Shown here: piece by piece, positions 16,706 through 26,121 of the stretch
Layout of the letters: the number at the start of each line of letters is the position of its first letter
How positions within the stretch are numbered: position 1 is the stretch's first letter
Assembly: GCF_003112735.1 (NCBI RefSeq)
Contig: NZ_BFBR01000011.1
Coordinates: 1-64,000 of the forward strand
Length of the DNA stretch: 64,000 bases
Direction: 5' to 3'
DNA from: Candidatus Phycosocius bacilliformis
GTDB taxonomy: Bacteria; Pseudomonadota; Alphaproteobacteria; Caulobacterales; Aquidulcibacteraceae
Program-made: the position numbers and the translations under genes
The notes under the pieces: generated by a model
What the model was told of the DNA's origin: nothing
The model's database searches: none
Seen by the model: only the letters and a program-made list of their open reading frames with translations

Positions 16706-17680
16706 CTAAATGTCGAAGTTGATCATCTGGCGCATCACCAAGATACCGGACGTCATCATCAAAAATGCTGCCCCGAGACCGAAATGACCGGTCGGATCTT
16801 TGAACAATAGACCCATATATGCGGGGCTGGTCACCGAAATGATGCCGCACACGATGATCGGTAGGGCCCCGATGATCATGGCCGAGGCCTTGGCTTCCGA
16901 GGATAGTGCGTTGATTTTTTCGCGCATCAGTTTGCGGGAACGCAGGATCAAGGACAAATTGCCCAGTGCTTCGGACAAATTGCCCCCTGCTTTGAGTTGA
17001 ATCGACAGCACAATGGTGAAGAAGCTAACTTCCGGCAGGGGCATTCGTTCGAACAATTTGTTCATGCACTGATCGACTGGTACACCCATGGATTGGGCGT
17101 CGCAGATCCGGCGGAACTCCCCAGACAGCGGCTCTGGTGCTTCACGCGCAATAATCTTCAGGCATTCAACCAGCGGCAAGCCAGATTTCACCCCGCGCAC
17201 AATCACATCGATTGCATTGGCGAATTCAGCGATGAATTTCTTCTGACGCCGTCCGACCAAAAACCCCAAAATCCAACGCGGCAGGCCTAAACCCAGAACG
17301 ACCCCGGCCCCCAACGCATACATGGGCTTTTGGCCTGCGATCAGCACGCCAGCCGCCGCAGCAAGGCCAAGGCCGACCGAAATCATCCAGAAGGTCTTTT
17401 CTTCCATGGTCAGGCCAGCCTGCTCAATGCGCGCGGCCACGGATAAACGCGCACGCCGGAGCTGGCGCTCGCGCATTTCAATGTCTTTCAGATTGACCAA
17501 AAGCTTTTTGCGGCGGCTATCTTCACTGTCGGCACCCCGACGCTTCACTGCGGCCGGCTTTTGTTGGGCAACCGACTTGATACGCTTTTGAGACTCCTGA
17601 TTATCGTCGCCTGCAAGTGCGACGCCTACAAGCAGAACCCCTGCAGCAATCAGAATTGGGATGATCGTACCAAGATCCAT
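16706..17680 (-). CDS. tadB: Tad pilus inner-membrane platform protein TadB
   Basis: 324 residues with an N-terminal helix, a pair at about 105-145, and a C-terminal pair; the F-domain reads FANAIDVIVRGVKSGLPLVECLKIIAREAPEP. Partner of TadC in the pilus motor platform. It starts 5 bp after the cpaF stop. A basic linker (about 30-90) separates the first helix from the rest. Confidence 0.9.
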   Translation of the reverse strand: MDLGTIIPILIAAGVLLVGVALAGDDNQESQKRIKSVAQQKPAAVKRRGADSEDSRRKKLLVNLKDIEMRERQLRRARLSVAARIEQAGLTMEEKTFWMISVGLGLAAAAGVLIAGQKPMYALGAGVVLGLGLPRWILGFLVGRRQKKFIAEFANAIDVIVRGVKSGLPLVECLKIIAREAPEPLSGEFRRICDAQSMGVPVDQCMNKLFERMPLPEVSFFTIVLSIQLKAGGNLSEALGNLSLILRSRKLMREKINALSSEAKASAMIIGALPIIVCGIISVTSPAYMGLLFKDPTGHFGLGAAFLMMTSGILVMRQMINFDI

Positions 17681-17685
17681 AGCTT

Positions 17686-19179
17686 TTACACATCCGCCGC
17701 GTCGAGGGCCTCAGCCAATTCCTTTTCGAGGCCGAAATAGCGTGCACGATCCCAGAACTTAGGGCGTGCGATCCCTGTTGATCGGTGCTTGCCGATAATC
17801 TTGCCGTTGGCGTCTTCGCCTTCCATCTCAAACACGATCAGATCTTGGGTGATGATCACATCACCTTCCAGCCCCAGAACTTCGGTGACATGGGTGATCT
17901 TGCGGGAGCCGTCCCGAAGACGGGCTGCCTGGATCACAACATCGATAGAGCCAACGATCATTTCACGAATGGTTTTGGTGGGCAGAGAGAATCCACCCAT
18001 GGTGATCATGCTTTCCATCCGCGACAGCCCTTCGCGCGGGCTGTTGGCGTGCAATGTACCCATAGAGCCATCGTGGCCCGTGTTCATGGCCTGCAACAGG
18101 TCAAATGCTTCGGGTCCGCGCACTTCGCCCACGATAATCCGTTCAGGTCGCATCCGCAGACAGTTCTTGATCAATTCGCGCATGCTGATCGCGCCTTGAC
18201 CTTCCAGATTGGGAGGACGGGTTTCCAGCCGGACCACGTGGGGCTGCTGCAATTGCAATTCCGCAGCGTCTTCGCAGGTAATGACCCGTTCGTCCGGGGC
18301 GATATAGCCAGTAAGACAATTCAGCAGGGTGGTCTTGCCAGAGCCGGTACCGCCGGAGATCAAGACATTGCATCGGCAGGCGCCGATAATGCCGAGAACC
18401 TTGCCAGCCGGTTCTGAGATGGCCCCGAAACCAACAAGATCCTTCAGACGCAGCTTGTCCTTTTTGAATTTCCGGATGGTCAGCGTTGGTCCATCGAGCG
18501 CCAAAGGTGGCACAATCACGTTAACCCGCGACCCGTCTGGTAGACGGGCGTCGCATATGGGAGAGCTTTCATCGATTCGACGACCAACCTGGCTAACGAT
18601 GCGCTGACAAATGTTCATCAGCTGTTGGTTGTCACGGAAACGGATCGGCGTTTTGGTCACCTTTCCGCCGACTTCGATGAACACGCTATTGGCCCCATTG
18701 ACCATGATGTCAGCAATGTCGTCACGTGCCAGCAAGGGCTCTAGTGGACCATAGCCCAGAACGTCATTGACAATGTCAGCCAGCAATTGCTCTTGCTCGG
18801 AGACCGATACGATGACCTGCTTGATTGCTATGATTTCGTTGACGATGTCGCGGATTTCATCACGTGCGGTTTTTTGATCAAGGGCTGCCAATTGGCCCAG
18901 GTCGATTGTTTCGATCAGCGCATTGTAGATCGATGCCTTGGTGCGGTAATATTCTTCTGTCCGCCCATCATTACTGGAGGCAACCTGCGGGTTGATCGGG
19001 ATTGGCGCACGAACTGCTTTGGCAACACGTGCCGGGTCGAGCGATGCAGGTGTGGCACCGCCCGCTGCAGCTGCCGGGGCGGGCGCAGTTACTGGAGCGG
19101 GTGCTGGCTTGGGAGGCTCAATCGGAGCCGGCCTTGCCACATTTGCCGCGACTGCACCATCTGCACGTTTACCAAACAT
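17686..19179 (-). CDS. cpaF: Tad pilus assembly ATPase CpaF/TadA
   Basis: A 497-residue secretion ATPase of the GspE/VirB11 superfamily that powers pilin assembly. Pro/Ala-rich N-terminus (1-60), an N-terminal domain with DDIADIMVNG, Walker A GGTGSGKTT at about 275-283, Asp box, Walker B with IIVGEVRG, and a His-box region GSMGTLHANSPRE. Length suits CpaF. 7 bp after cpaE. Confidence 0.95.
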   Translation of the reverse strand: MFGKRADGAVAANVARPAPIEPPKPAPAPVTAPAPAAAAGGATPASLDPARVAKAVRAPIPINPQVASSNDGRTEEYYRTKASIYNALIETIDLGQLAALDQKTARDEIRDIVNEIIAIKQVIVSVSEQEQLLADIVNDVLGYGPLEPLLARDDIADIMVNGANSVFIEVGGKVTKTPIRFRDNQQLMNICQRIVSQVGRRIDESSPICDARLPDGSRVNVIVPPLALDGPTLTIRKFKKDKLRLKDLVGFGAISEPAGKVLGIIGACRCNVLISGGTGSGKTTLLNCLTGYIAPDERVITCEDAAELQLQQPHVVRLETRPPNLEGQGAISMRELIKNCLRMRPERIIVGEVRGPEAFDLLQAMNTGHDGSMGTLHANSPREGLSRMESMITMGGFSLPTKTIREMIVGSIDVVIQAARLRDGSRKITHVTEVLGLEGDVIITQDLIVFEMEGEDANGKIIGKHRSTGIARPKFWDRARYFGLEKELAEALDAADV

Positions 19180-19186
19180 TCAGGCC

Positions 19187-20581
19187 TCACTTCTTGGCTT
19201 TTGCCGGCATCAGTTTGGCAAGGAGATTGGCTTTGGTCTTAGGCTGCGGTGCACGCCCGGTGAACAACTGAGCCAGAAAATCCATGCCCTCTGCGCATTT
19301 GCTGTTCGGGTTGACGTCGGCCAGCATTTGGCCGTTATTGCTGGCCGTGCCGAACAATTGCGGGTCATAGGGCAGGACCAAAGTTGGCTGCACTCCCAGA
19401 GCCTCAGCGAAATCCTTAACCGGGATTTCAGGTCGCTTGGCGACACCAACCATATTGAGAATGACTTTTGGCGGGGTGTCATTGGGGCGACCAACCCGGA
19501 CCATGTCGAAAATATTCTTGGCATTGCGCAGGCCGGCCAGATCCGGCTGGGCCACAACTACAACTTCGTCTGCAGACAATAGGGTCTGGCGCATCCATTT
19601 CGACCAGGTGTGTGGCAGGTCGAGGATGACAAAAGGTACGCCGCGGCGAACCCCCTCAATCACGGTCTCATAGGCTTCTGGTGCAATCTCGAACTCACGG
19701 TCCAGCGATGCCGGGGCGGTGAATAAAGTCAAATGATCGGTATGGCGCGTCAACAATCGATCCAGCAGCACATCGTCAACCCGCTCCGGGCTTTCCAATG
19801 CGTCGGCAATGCCGGTTGCAGGGTCCGTGTTGAAGTCAAGACCGGTGGTTCCCCACGACAAGTCCAGATCAACCAATGTGGTATTGACGCGGGCATGCTC
19901 GGCCATGCACCAAGCAACATTGTGCGCGATGGTAGACGAGCCCGCCCCACCCTTCGCACCGACAAAGGCAATTGTGCGGCCCAAGAACGGCTTGCTGGGA
20001 TCCACATAAAGATCCGAAATCGTGCGGATCAACTGCAGTGGTTGCAATGGCGGGACAAGATATTCAGATACGCCGCGCCGGATCAGCTCTCGGTACAGGC
20101 CAATGTCATTGGAATCCCCGATCAAGATCACTTTGACGCCGGGCTCACAATAAGATGCCAGCTCGTCCAATTGCTGGATCAAGGCGGCTGGCGATGCCAG
20201 GCTTTCCACAATGATCAGATTGGGCGAAGGCTGGGCCTGAAAATACTCGATCGCCCCCGCAAGTCCGCCCATCGACACTGTGACATGGGCTTTGGCAATG
20301 CGACGGTCGGTCGATGCCGATTGCATCAATTGCGCGGTATCAGGACGCTCGCAGAAAGCCTGTACCGAAATGCGTGGCACAGGTTGATCGCCACCCCGAG
20401 CGAGTTCGCCGACATAGGTTTCTTCGAAGGTCGCCGCATCAAAGTCACCAGGTGATGCCGCCGCTGGAATGGATTGCGAGCGGGTAGGCTCGATGAAGTC
20501 AAGATCGGCGTCCAGTTCGAAGGGCTCGTCCGCGGATGCAAGCTCTTCCCACATGGGCTTACGCTTTGTGTTCCCGATCAT
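19187..20581 (-). CDS. cpaE: Pilus localisation ATPase CpaE/TadZ
   Basis: 464 residues: an acidic N-terminal segment, an atypical receiver-like domain (about 95-215) and a MinD/ParA-type ATPase (about 225-450) with the deviant Walker A KGGAGSST, a DLDLSWGTTGLDFN switch and DLPHTWSKW. In Caulobacter CpaE directs pilus machinery to the pole. The first four bases overlap the cpaD stop (ATGA). Confidence 0.92.
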   Translation of the reverse strand: MIGNTKRKPMWEELASADEPFELDADLDFIEPTRSQSIPAAASPGDFDAATFEETYVGELARGGDQPVPRISVQAFCERPDTAQLMQSASTDRRIAKAHVTVSMGGLAGAIEYFQAQPSPNLIIVESLASPAALIQQLDELASYCEPGVKVILIGDSNDIGLYRELIRRGVSEYLVPPLQPLQLIRTISDLYVDPSKPFLGRTIAFVGAKGGAGSSTIAHNVAWCMAEHARVNTTLVDLDLSWGTTGLDFNTDPATGIADALESPERVDDVLLDRLLTRHTDHLTLFTAPASLDREFEIAPEAYETVIEGVRRGVPFVILDLPHTWSKWMRQTLLSADEVVVVAQPDLAGLRNAKNIFDMVRVGRPNDTPPKVILNMVGVAKRPEIPVKDFAEALGVQPTLVLPYDPQLFGTASNNGQMLADVNPNSKCAEGMDFLAQLFTGRAPQPKTKANLLAKLMPAKAKK

Positions 20582-21327
20582 TGGCCACCCCCGCCGCCTG
20601 TTGCCACTGCACCACTGACCGTAGGCACGGCACCTTTGCGATGCTGTTCAATTCCATTCTGCAAGCGGGCCGCATCACGCACCGTGTCTCTGCGGTCGCC
20701 AAGAAAATCGCCTGGATCTGCAATCATGGCGGCCAGATTGGCATTCTGGGCGCAGCCGAACCGATCAGGCGGCAGGTTAGAAGCTGTTTTGCGCGGGTCG
20801 ACTTGGCTCCACGGCGTGCAGGTCGTTGCCTTCGCCTCATAGCGACCATACGACACCAAGACCGGGGCATCCCCCGAACCGCTGGCCTGATACGGGCCGC
20901 TTACCATGCGGGTGTAATCAACACCGGCGAGGAACAAGATACGCTGCACGTCTTGGGCAACAAAGGCTGCCGATTGGCTGTTGCTGGCGTTGTTAGGCAC
21001 TGAAATCACGACATTACCACGGCCAAGTCGCACAAAATCCTGTCCAAAAGTACGCAGATCCGCGACTTCTTGCGCCGCTACGCCGGTGGCATTTCCGGGT
21101 GCTGATAGGCTTAGGCGCGCTTCGACAGGGATCGCGGTTGGGACGTGTGCATCCAGCATAGTGCGCTTCAGATTGGCTTCTTCAACCCGCTCAGCATCCG
21201 TTTGTTCGCGCACAGCTTGGCCGCCGCCGCAGGCCCCAAGAGACATCAGGGCTGCGAACACGGCGGCTTTGATCGCGGTTTTGGCCTGCGGTCTCGACAT
21301 GAAGTGTCTAGCGAGCTTGTGTGACAT
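20578..21327 (-). CDS. cpaD: Pilus assembly lipoprotein CpaD
   Basis: A 249-residue outer-membrane lipoprotein with a type II signal peptide and lipobox LGAC (Cys33). The CpaD domain holds VADLRTFGQDFVRLG and FGCAQNANLAAMIADP, the family signature near the C-terminus. It likely assists the CpaC secretin. ATG 21327 follows CAGGAA at good spacing; the ATG at 21333 is too close to it. Confidence 0.9.
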   Translation of the reverse strand: MSHKLARHFMSRPQAKTAIKAAVFAALMSLGACGGGQAVREQTDAERVEEANLKRTMLDAHVPTAIPVEARLSLSAPGNATGVAAQEVADLRTFGQDFVRLGRGNVVISVPNNASNSQSAAFVAQDVQRILFLAGVDYTRMVSGPYQASGSGDAPVLVSYGRYEAKATTCTPWSQVDPRKTASNLPPDRFGCAQNANLAAMIADPGDFLGDRRDTVRDAARLQNGIEQHRKGAVPTVSGAVATGGGGGQ

Positions 21328-21341
21328 CGGCATTTCCTGAC

Positions 21342-22991
21342 TTAATTCAATACATGACCAACTGGACCCCGGTAGCGGCCTTTGGGAAGGCCTTTTGATT
21401 CCGGGCGGACCATTCGGTTCATCTTGCCCAGAAGCAGGGCAGAGCTGTCGGGCGCGGGCGCATAACCGTCTGCGGGGGTCTGCAATTGGTCCATCGTGGT
21501 CGACTTTACGATGTAGGGGGTCACGATAATGACCAGTTCAGTCTCATTGCTCTGGAAATCGCGCGACCGGAACAAATTGCCCAACACTGGTAGGTCTTTC
21601 AGGCCTGGTAGACCTTCAATTGACTGTCGGGTGGATTGTTGGATCAGCCCTGCCATCACCATGGATCGACCCGATGGCAATTCCATCGTGTTTTCCGCAC
21701 GCCGAACAGACACACCCGGAATCGACAGGCCGCGAATTGTATCGGTTACATTGCCAGCAGCATCGCGGATCAAAGTATCGGCCTGGCGGAATGAGGCTGC
21801 CGTTGAAATCTCAGACACTTCGGTCGAGATTTTCAAGGAAATCCTGTCCGGGCTTAGAACGATAGGCGTAAAGCCGAGACCAACCCCGAACGGCTTGAAC
21901 GACACCGTAACCTTGTTGCCTTCTTGAGCGGTGGGAACAGGGAATTCCCCCCCTGCTAGGAATTTAGCAGGCTCGCCCGAGGTGGCGGTTAAATTGGGTT
22001 CAGCCAAAGTACGGGCAAGACCCACACGTTCCAATGCCTGAATATTGCTGTCGGCTCTTTGGTTGGTGACAAGCTCACCGGGGCCATAGGTCACGGTGGT
22101 TACGTTTGTTGCAGGGTCGAACTTCGAACTATAGCCGCCAGCGCCGGCAAAGCGGCTAGGGTCCAAAAGGGCGGCGGTGGGGCTGTCGAACGTATAAGAT
22201 TGTGGCCGGATAAAATTCTGCGCCCAAGTTGAATCAATGGTGGTTCCACCCAGAAATGCGCCATTGACCGCAAAGCCGTTCGCGGTGGCAAACTTCACCC
22301 CCCAATCTTCTGGCAGAAGCTGGTTGAGAATGTTGGTTGCAGTCAGGTTCATACCCAATTGCTTGATAACGGACCGTTGCATTTCCACGATCCGAACCCG
22401 CAACATGACCTGATCACCGGCCAGAACATTCATCATGTTCAGAACTCTATTGGGATCGCCCGCATATTGACCGGCGATTCTCAGGACACGATCCGACACG
22501 CCTGCGTTCGGGACATCGCCAGTAAGAATGATGGAGTCTTGAACTGTATCGATACTGACGCGCGCTTCTGGCACCAAGCGGTCGAGAAGGGCTTCGAGCT
22601 CGGAGGTATCGCGTGAGACGCGCACTTCCAACTGAAGGATTTGGCGGCCTTGCGCATCCAAGAAATAGACGTTGGTTTCGCCCATTTTGTTGCCCAAGAT
22701 AAAGCCGCGCCGACTGGTCCGCATCACCGCGTCCGCAATAGTCGGATCACTGACCACCACATCACGGGCCTCGACCGGCAAATCGATCACACCGGATTTA
22801 CCCTGCGCCAAATTCAGACGCTGGATATTTGGACCATTGGCCTGGCTGCTGCCAGTCGTTGGTGCCGCAGAAGCCATGCGGTTTTGAGCCAGAGCAGCAT
22901 CAGGGATCAAGACAGGCAAGCTCGCGGCAACCCATGCCGCGCAAATTGTGCCCATCAGTAAATTATTGAAGCCAGAACGGCAGCCCATCAC
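21342..22991 (-). CDS. cpaC: Tad pilus outer-membrane secretin CpaC/RcpA
   Basis: 549 residues: a signal peptide (cleavage after ALA near 36), an N-terminal pilus-assembly domain (about 58-130), a BON-like segment with SIDTVQDSIILTGDVP, and a C-terminal secretin domain (about 300-510) with VPTAQEGNKVTVSFKPFGVGLGFTPIV and LPVLGNLFRSRDFQ. Forms the pore for the pilus. The start overlaps the end of cpaB (ATGA, 22988-22991). Confidence 0.94.
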   Translation of the reverse strand: MMGCRSGFNNLLMGTICAAWVAASLPVLIPDAALAQNRMASAAPTTGSSQANGPNIQRLNLAQGKSGVIDLPVEARDVVVSDPTIADAVMRTSRRGFILGNKMGETNVYFLDAQGRQILQLEVRVSRDTSELEALLDRLVPEARVSIDTVQDSIILTGDVPNAGVSDRVLRIAGQYAGDPNRVLNMMNVLAGDQVMLRVRIVEMQRSVIKQLGMNLTATNILNQLLPEDWGVKFATANGFAVNGAFLGGTTIDSTWAQNFIRPQSYTFDSPTAALLDPSRFAGAGGYSSKFDPATNVTTVTYGPGELVTNQRADSNIQALERVGLARTLAEPNLTATSGEPAKFLAGGEFPVPTAQEGNKVTVSFKPFGVGLGFTPIVLSPDRISLKISTEVSEISTAASFRQADTLIRDAAGNVTDTIRGLSIPGVSVRRAENTMELPSGRSMVMAGLIQQSTRQSIEGLPGLKDLPVLGNLFRSRDFQSNETELVIIVTPYIVKSTTMDQLQTPADGYAPAPDSSALLLGKMNRMVRPESKGLPKGRYRGPVGHVLN

Positions 22992-23860
22992 TGGCCTCCC
23001 CGATAGACTTTGACCGGGGTCGGCGCAGGCGGTGGTCCAGCCCCATTGTTTCCCTCGGATGGCGCTGCGGGGGCAGGGTTGGCCGGTGTCGAGACAACAC
23101 CCTGCACCAAAACCGGCGCCCCGGCCCGCACATAAGTCGGTCCGCTCATGTCCGCATAGCCGCGCAGCATAAGCGACAAGTCACCCAATTTCTGAGCGAT
23201 CCGCAATTTTTCAGCGTCTGCAGCACTCAATTCGACGGTGGCACTTGTTCCGGTAATGGTCTTCGCATCCTTGTTTGGCTGGATAGCCTGATCGATGGCC
23301 AGAACCCGGACATTCTCCATGATTGTTGAAGACACCACGCGTGATTGAGTTTGGCCCTTGGCCATGAACTGAACCTCGCGGGTCAGAACAATATCAACCT
23401 TGTCATTGGGCAGAACAAAACCTGCGACGCCAGACTCAGTGGTGACAGGGAATGTAATAGCCCGCATTCCAGGCGTCAGTAAGGCGGCCATTGCACCTGT
23501 CTTGTCGCCGACATTTACGATCTTACTCAACAGGATAGGCTCACCGGCCACCATGGCTTGCCGCACAATGCCATTTGTAAAGTCCTTGATGGCATCAGGA
23601 TTTTTGCTTTGCAGAACAAAGCCCGGTGTTGAGGCGCTAGCGGGTGTATAGGGTGCCCAGCCGAGAGATGCCTCCGAAATGCGCTCGCCCAACTCCATGT
23701 CGCGCTTGGCCACCAGAACATTCACGAGTTCAACTTTGGCTTCGCCTGATGGTGCCGGAGCGGTGACTTAAGGGTTGGCAGACTGACTGCGGAGCCAGAC
23801 AAAGGCTCCACCTGCTACCAGCAAGGCTCCCCCAATAATCGAGATTTGCCGAATATTCAC
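22988..23860 (-). pseudogene. cpaB: cpaB/rcpC, interrupted by an in-frame TAA after the membrane anchor
   Basis: Reading from GTG 23860 (GGGAG about 9 nt upstream) gives MNIRQISIIGGALLVAGG and the rest of a normal CpaB N-terminal anchor. TAA at 23770-23768 then stops it after 30 residues, or 33 from ATG 23869. The same frame continues without another stop for about 260 codons to 22988, with normal CpaB sequence: VNVLVAKRDMELGERI, the SAF-domain region, GMRAITFPVTTESGVAGFVLPNDKVDIVLT and a Pro-rich tail. The C-terminal part could restart at GTG 23725, but no Shine-Dalgarno is seen there and it would lack the anchor. A nonsense mutation (CAA to TAA is one base) or a sequence error is most likely. 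Confidence 0.85.
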
Positions 23861-24031
23861 GCCACGCATCTCCCGTTCAGGATCGCCATCAGTCGAGGCC
23901 GACGCGACCCTCAGAGAATCACCTAAAACCAAAACAGCTTTGAGAAGACCATGCGTAAACAGGTTCTAAGAAGTGGTTAACGGTGAAACGACTTTTGAAA
24001 CAATCGAGCTTACGATTTGCACATCAGATCA

Positions 24032-24553
24032 TTAGAATGTGGGAAACCAAACGGTATGGGGCGTTGCCAAGATTGCGCCCAATCCAAGCGCAACGCCGTA
24101 GGGCACCGCTGAGCGTTGTCGCAGAAGTCGGCGTAACCATCGTGGCTGCTTTGGCAAACCAAACCGGCGGGCCAGATAACGGCTGACCAACAGGATCACC
24201 ACCAAGCCACCGCCAGAGAAAGCGGTGTAAAGGATAAATGGCTGCATGGCGGCAGGCCCTAGCCACAAGGCCGCAGCCCCCATCATTTTGGCATCGCCCC
24301 CGCCAAATATGCCGATCAAAAACATGGTAATGGTGATCATTAAGGTAACAGCGCCAACACCGACATGAGCGGCAATGTCCTGCAAACTGAGACCCATTGG
24401 CAGAGCAAAGATCAGAAAGCCAACCGCAATTGTCAGGTTCAGCTTGTTGGTGATGGTGAAGGTTCGCACATCGCCAATGGCAGCCCAAATCATGGCACCA
24501 CTGAACGCGGTGAGCCCCAGATAGGCTGAAAATGAATCAGGGCCGATAAGCAT
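24032..24553 (-). CDS. cpaA: Prepilin peptidase CpaA/TadV (A24 family)
   Basis: A 173-residue polytopic membrane aspartyl protease that removes the leader of Flp pilin and TadE/F-type pseudopilins. The two catalytic Asp are in AAIGDVRT near the N-terminus and in the GGGDAK motif (GxGD) near residue 90. It lacks the N-methylation domain, as is usual for TadV. A terminator separates pilA from it, suggesting its own promoter or readthrough. No separate gene is visible in the 160 bp between it and cpaB. Confidence 0.9.
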   Translation of the reverse strand: MLIGPDSFSAYLGLTAFSGAMIWAAIGDVRTFTITNKLNLTIAVGFLIFALPMGLSLQDIAAHVGVGAVTLMITITMFLIGIFGGGDAKMMGAAALWLGPAAMQPFILYTAFSGGGLVVILLVSRYLARRFGLPKQPRWLRRLLRQRSAVPYGVALGLGAILATPHTVWFPTF

Positions 24554-24620
24554 ATATAAGCATTATCAGACTTGAGCTAAGCGAATGTAAATATTGATGT
24601 GTTTGAATGTCGCTTATGCG

Positions 24621-24651
24621 AAAAAGGCGCCCGATCCAATGATCAGGCGCC
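24621..24651 (-). terminator. Intrinsic terminator of pilA
   Basis: In the minus-strand transcript GGCGCC-T-GATC pairs with GATC-G-GGCGCC around an ATTG loop (11 pairs including one G-U), immediately followed by five U. It lies 35 bp after the pilA stop and would separate abundant pilin mRNA from the downstream cpa genes. Confidence 0.85.
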
Positions 24652-24685
24652 CCATTTCGATCACACAATCGAAATCGCTAAATGA

Positions 24686-24853
24686 TTAGCGACCGATGCT
24701 GGTGCCGATGGTGGTGAACTGGTTCTTCATGTTGTTGCCCAGGGTTTGGAGCGAACCAATCAGAACCACAGCGATCAGAGCGGCGATCAGGCCGTACTCG
24801 ATAGCAGTTGCACCAGACTCATTCTTGCGGATCTTTGCCAAAAACTTTTTCAT
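24686..24853 (-). CDS. pilA: Flp/Fap-type pilin
   Basis: A 55-residue major pilin. A basic leader (MKKFLAKIRKNESG) is followed by the processing site Gly14-Ala15, Glu19 at the +5 position, and the hydrophobic assembly helix TAIEYGLIAALIAVVLIG. The C-terminal part is short and polar (NNMKNQFTTIGTSIGR). First gene of the minus-strand Tad cluster, followed by its own terminator. Confidence 0.92.
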   Translation of the reverse strand: MKKFLAKIRKNESGATAIEYGLIAALIAVVLIGSLQTLGNNMKNQFTTIGTSIGR

Positions 24854-25449
24854 CTTAAGGTTCCCATTCTACATGCGACCGGGTGGTTGAAGTCGTTGCT
24901 GCTTCTTTTTCCCTGTGTCCAGTTGGTTGTAGCGAAGATTCATAAACACCGCGTAAATCGAAAGATAAAAATTGAAATGACCTGCCATTTTGTCGGCACA
25001 ATCTGATCTCAATTATCGCAAGATATTGTTTTCGTGGATTATTTTTTATGACCCTTCGGACTGAAATTTTGCATTACCAAGGCAAATCAAAGTGATTTAT
25101 GTCAAGTTGCGGTAAATGATTACATAGTCTTGGAAATATCCAACCAAGGATATGTCAAATGCATGCTCTGCTTTTGAATGCAAAATGATCTAGGACATGA
25201 CTGTCAGGATGTTTGCAGCCCGCTTCGGCACGCATGCATCAGGCATGCAATCGGTTCTCGTCAGTTCAGCGCGTTTGCCGACTCCTTTTATATATAGGTT
25301 ATGTAGAGGCCATGCGGGCTTCGGCTTTCGCCGATTTGGCCGACCGATATCCGCCAGCTCCCCGGTCATTCATTGTGCGTGGTCCGACTGACGCGATTAA
25401 TGGCTGGTTTACGGGTGAGGGTTAAAGATAGCTCAACTGGAGTATTTTG
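24854..25449. other. Long AT-rich intergenic region between pilA and the plus-strand tad genes
   Basis: Nearly 600 bp without a convincing gene; frames at 25197-25425 have poor composition and no ribosome site. It must hold the divergent promoters of pilA and the 25450 gene. Seen in it: a dyad ATATCC-N6-GGATAT (25136-25153), three copies of the palindrome GCATGC (25161, 25232 and 25243, the last two 11 bp apart) and a TATATA stretch near 25292. No CtrA-type TTAA-N7-TTAA site was found by eye. Confidence 0.5.
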
Positions 25450-25914
25450 ATGTCCAAGCATCTGATCAAAGTTGGCCTCATTGCCGCCGTCGTGTTTGCT
25501 GCCGCAACCAGCCCCGCTATGGCTCAATCCATGCAAATGGAGATTGAGCAAACTCAAGCGCTGCACTTTGAGCGGCCTGTAACAGGTGTCGTTATCGGCA
25601 ATGCAGGTATTGCCGACGTGATTGTGCACGACCCACGTACCCTGTTTGTCGTCGCCAAATCGGTTGGCAGCACGGAAGTGACCGCCGTGGATGCCAATGG
25701 ACGGGTTGTTTTCGAGGCCCGAGTTCAGGTTCGGGCCAATAGACCTGCTGGCATGATCACAATTCAGCGCGGCAAAGAAATCTCCACCATGGTGTGCCAA
25801 GAACGCTGCATCGCAACCGTTCACGCGGAAGCAACTGAGGCAGGAAACCGCACAGCCATGTCGGCTGCTGGAAGCCGCGCGACATTTGCTGCCGGCAGCG
25901 GGAGCCGGAACTAG
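25450..25914 (+). CDS. Secreted pilus-assembly N-terminal-domain protein (CpaC-N-like)
   Basis: 154 residues: signal peptide MSKHLIKVGLIAAVVFAA.. cut after AMA-Q, then a T2SS/T3SS pilus-N domain (about 30-105) with FERPVTGVVIGNAGIADVIVHDPRTLFVVAKSVGSTEVTAVD. This is the same domain as the N-terminal part of the CpaC secretin but without the channel. A Cys pair (VCQERC) and an Ala/Gly/Ser-rich tail follow. Probably a periplasmic accessory of the Tad secretin. ATG 25450 with TGGAG upstream. Confidence 0.85.
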   Translation: MSKHLIKVGLIAAVVFAAATSPAMAQSMQMEIEQTQALHFERPVTGVVIGNAGIADVIVHDPRTLFVVAKSVGSTEVTAVDANGRVVFEARVQVRANRPAGMITIQRGKEISTMVCQERCIATVHAEATEAGNRTAMSAAGSRATFAAGSGSRN

Positions 25915-26121
25915 GCTCGTCGATCATAGCACCACATAATCATGCTTAATCGATAAATTTGATTCCGTCGTGTTAAGTCGCCTGTAAGCGGTTCTGTGCT
26001 TGATAAAGCCAATAGTCAGTGTGTCACGCGCGTTGAAATGTGCGGGCAGGGCTGGCTGAGTGAGTTCTAGCCTGTTGAAACATGATCAGAATTGAGCGTG
26101 GTTTGCAGGCTGTGGGAGACG

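Noticed and set aside
25197-25425. Two short plus-strand frames in the pilA upstream region
   Set aside because: No Shine-Dalgarno, composition unlike the genome's proteins, and they cover probable promoter elements.
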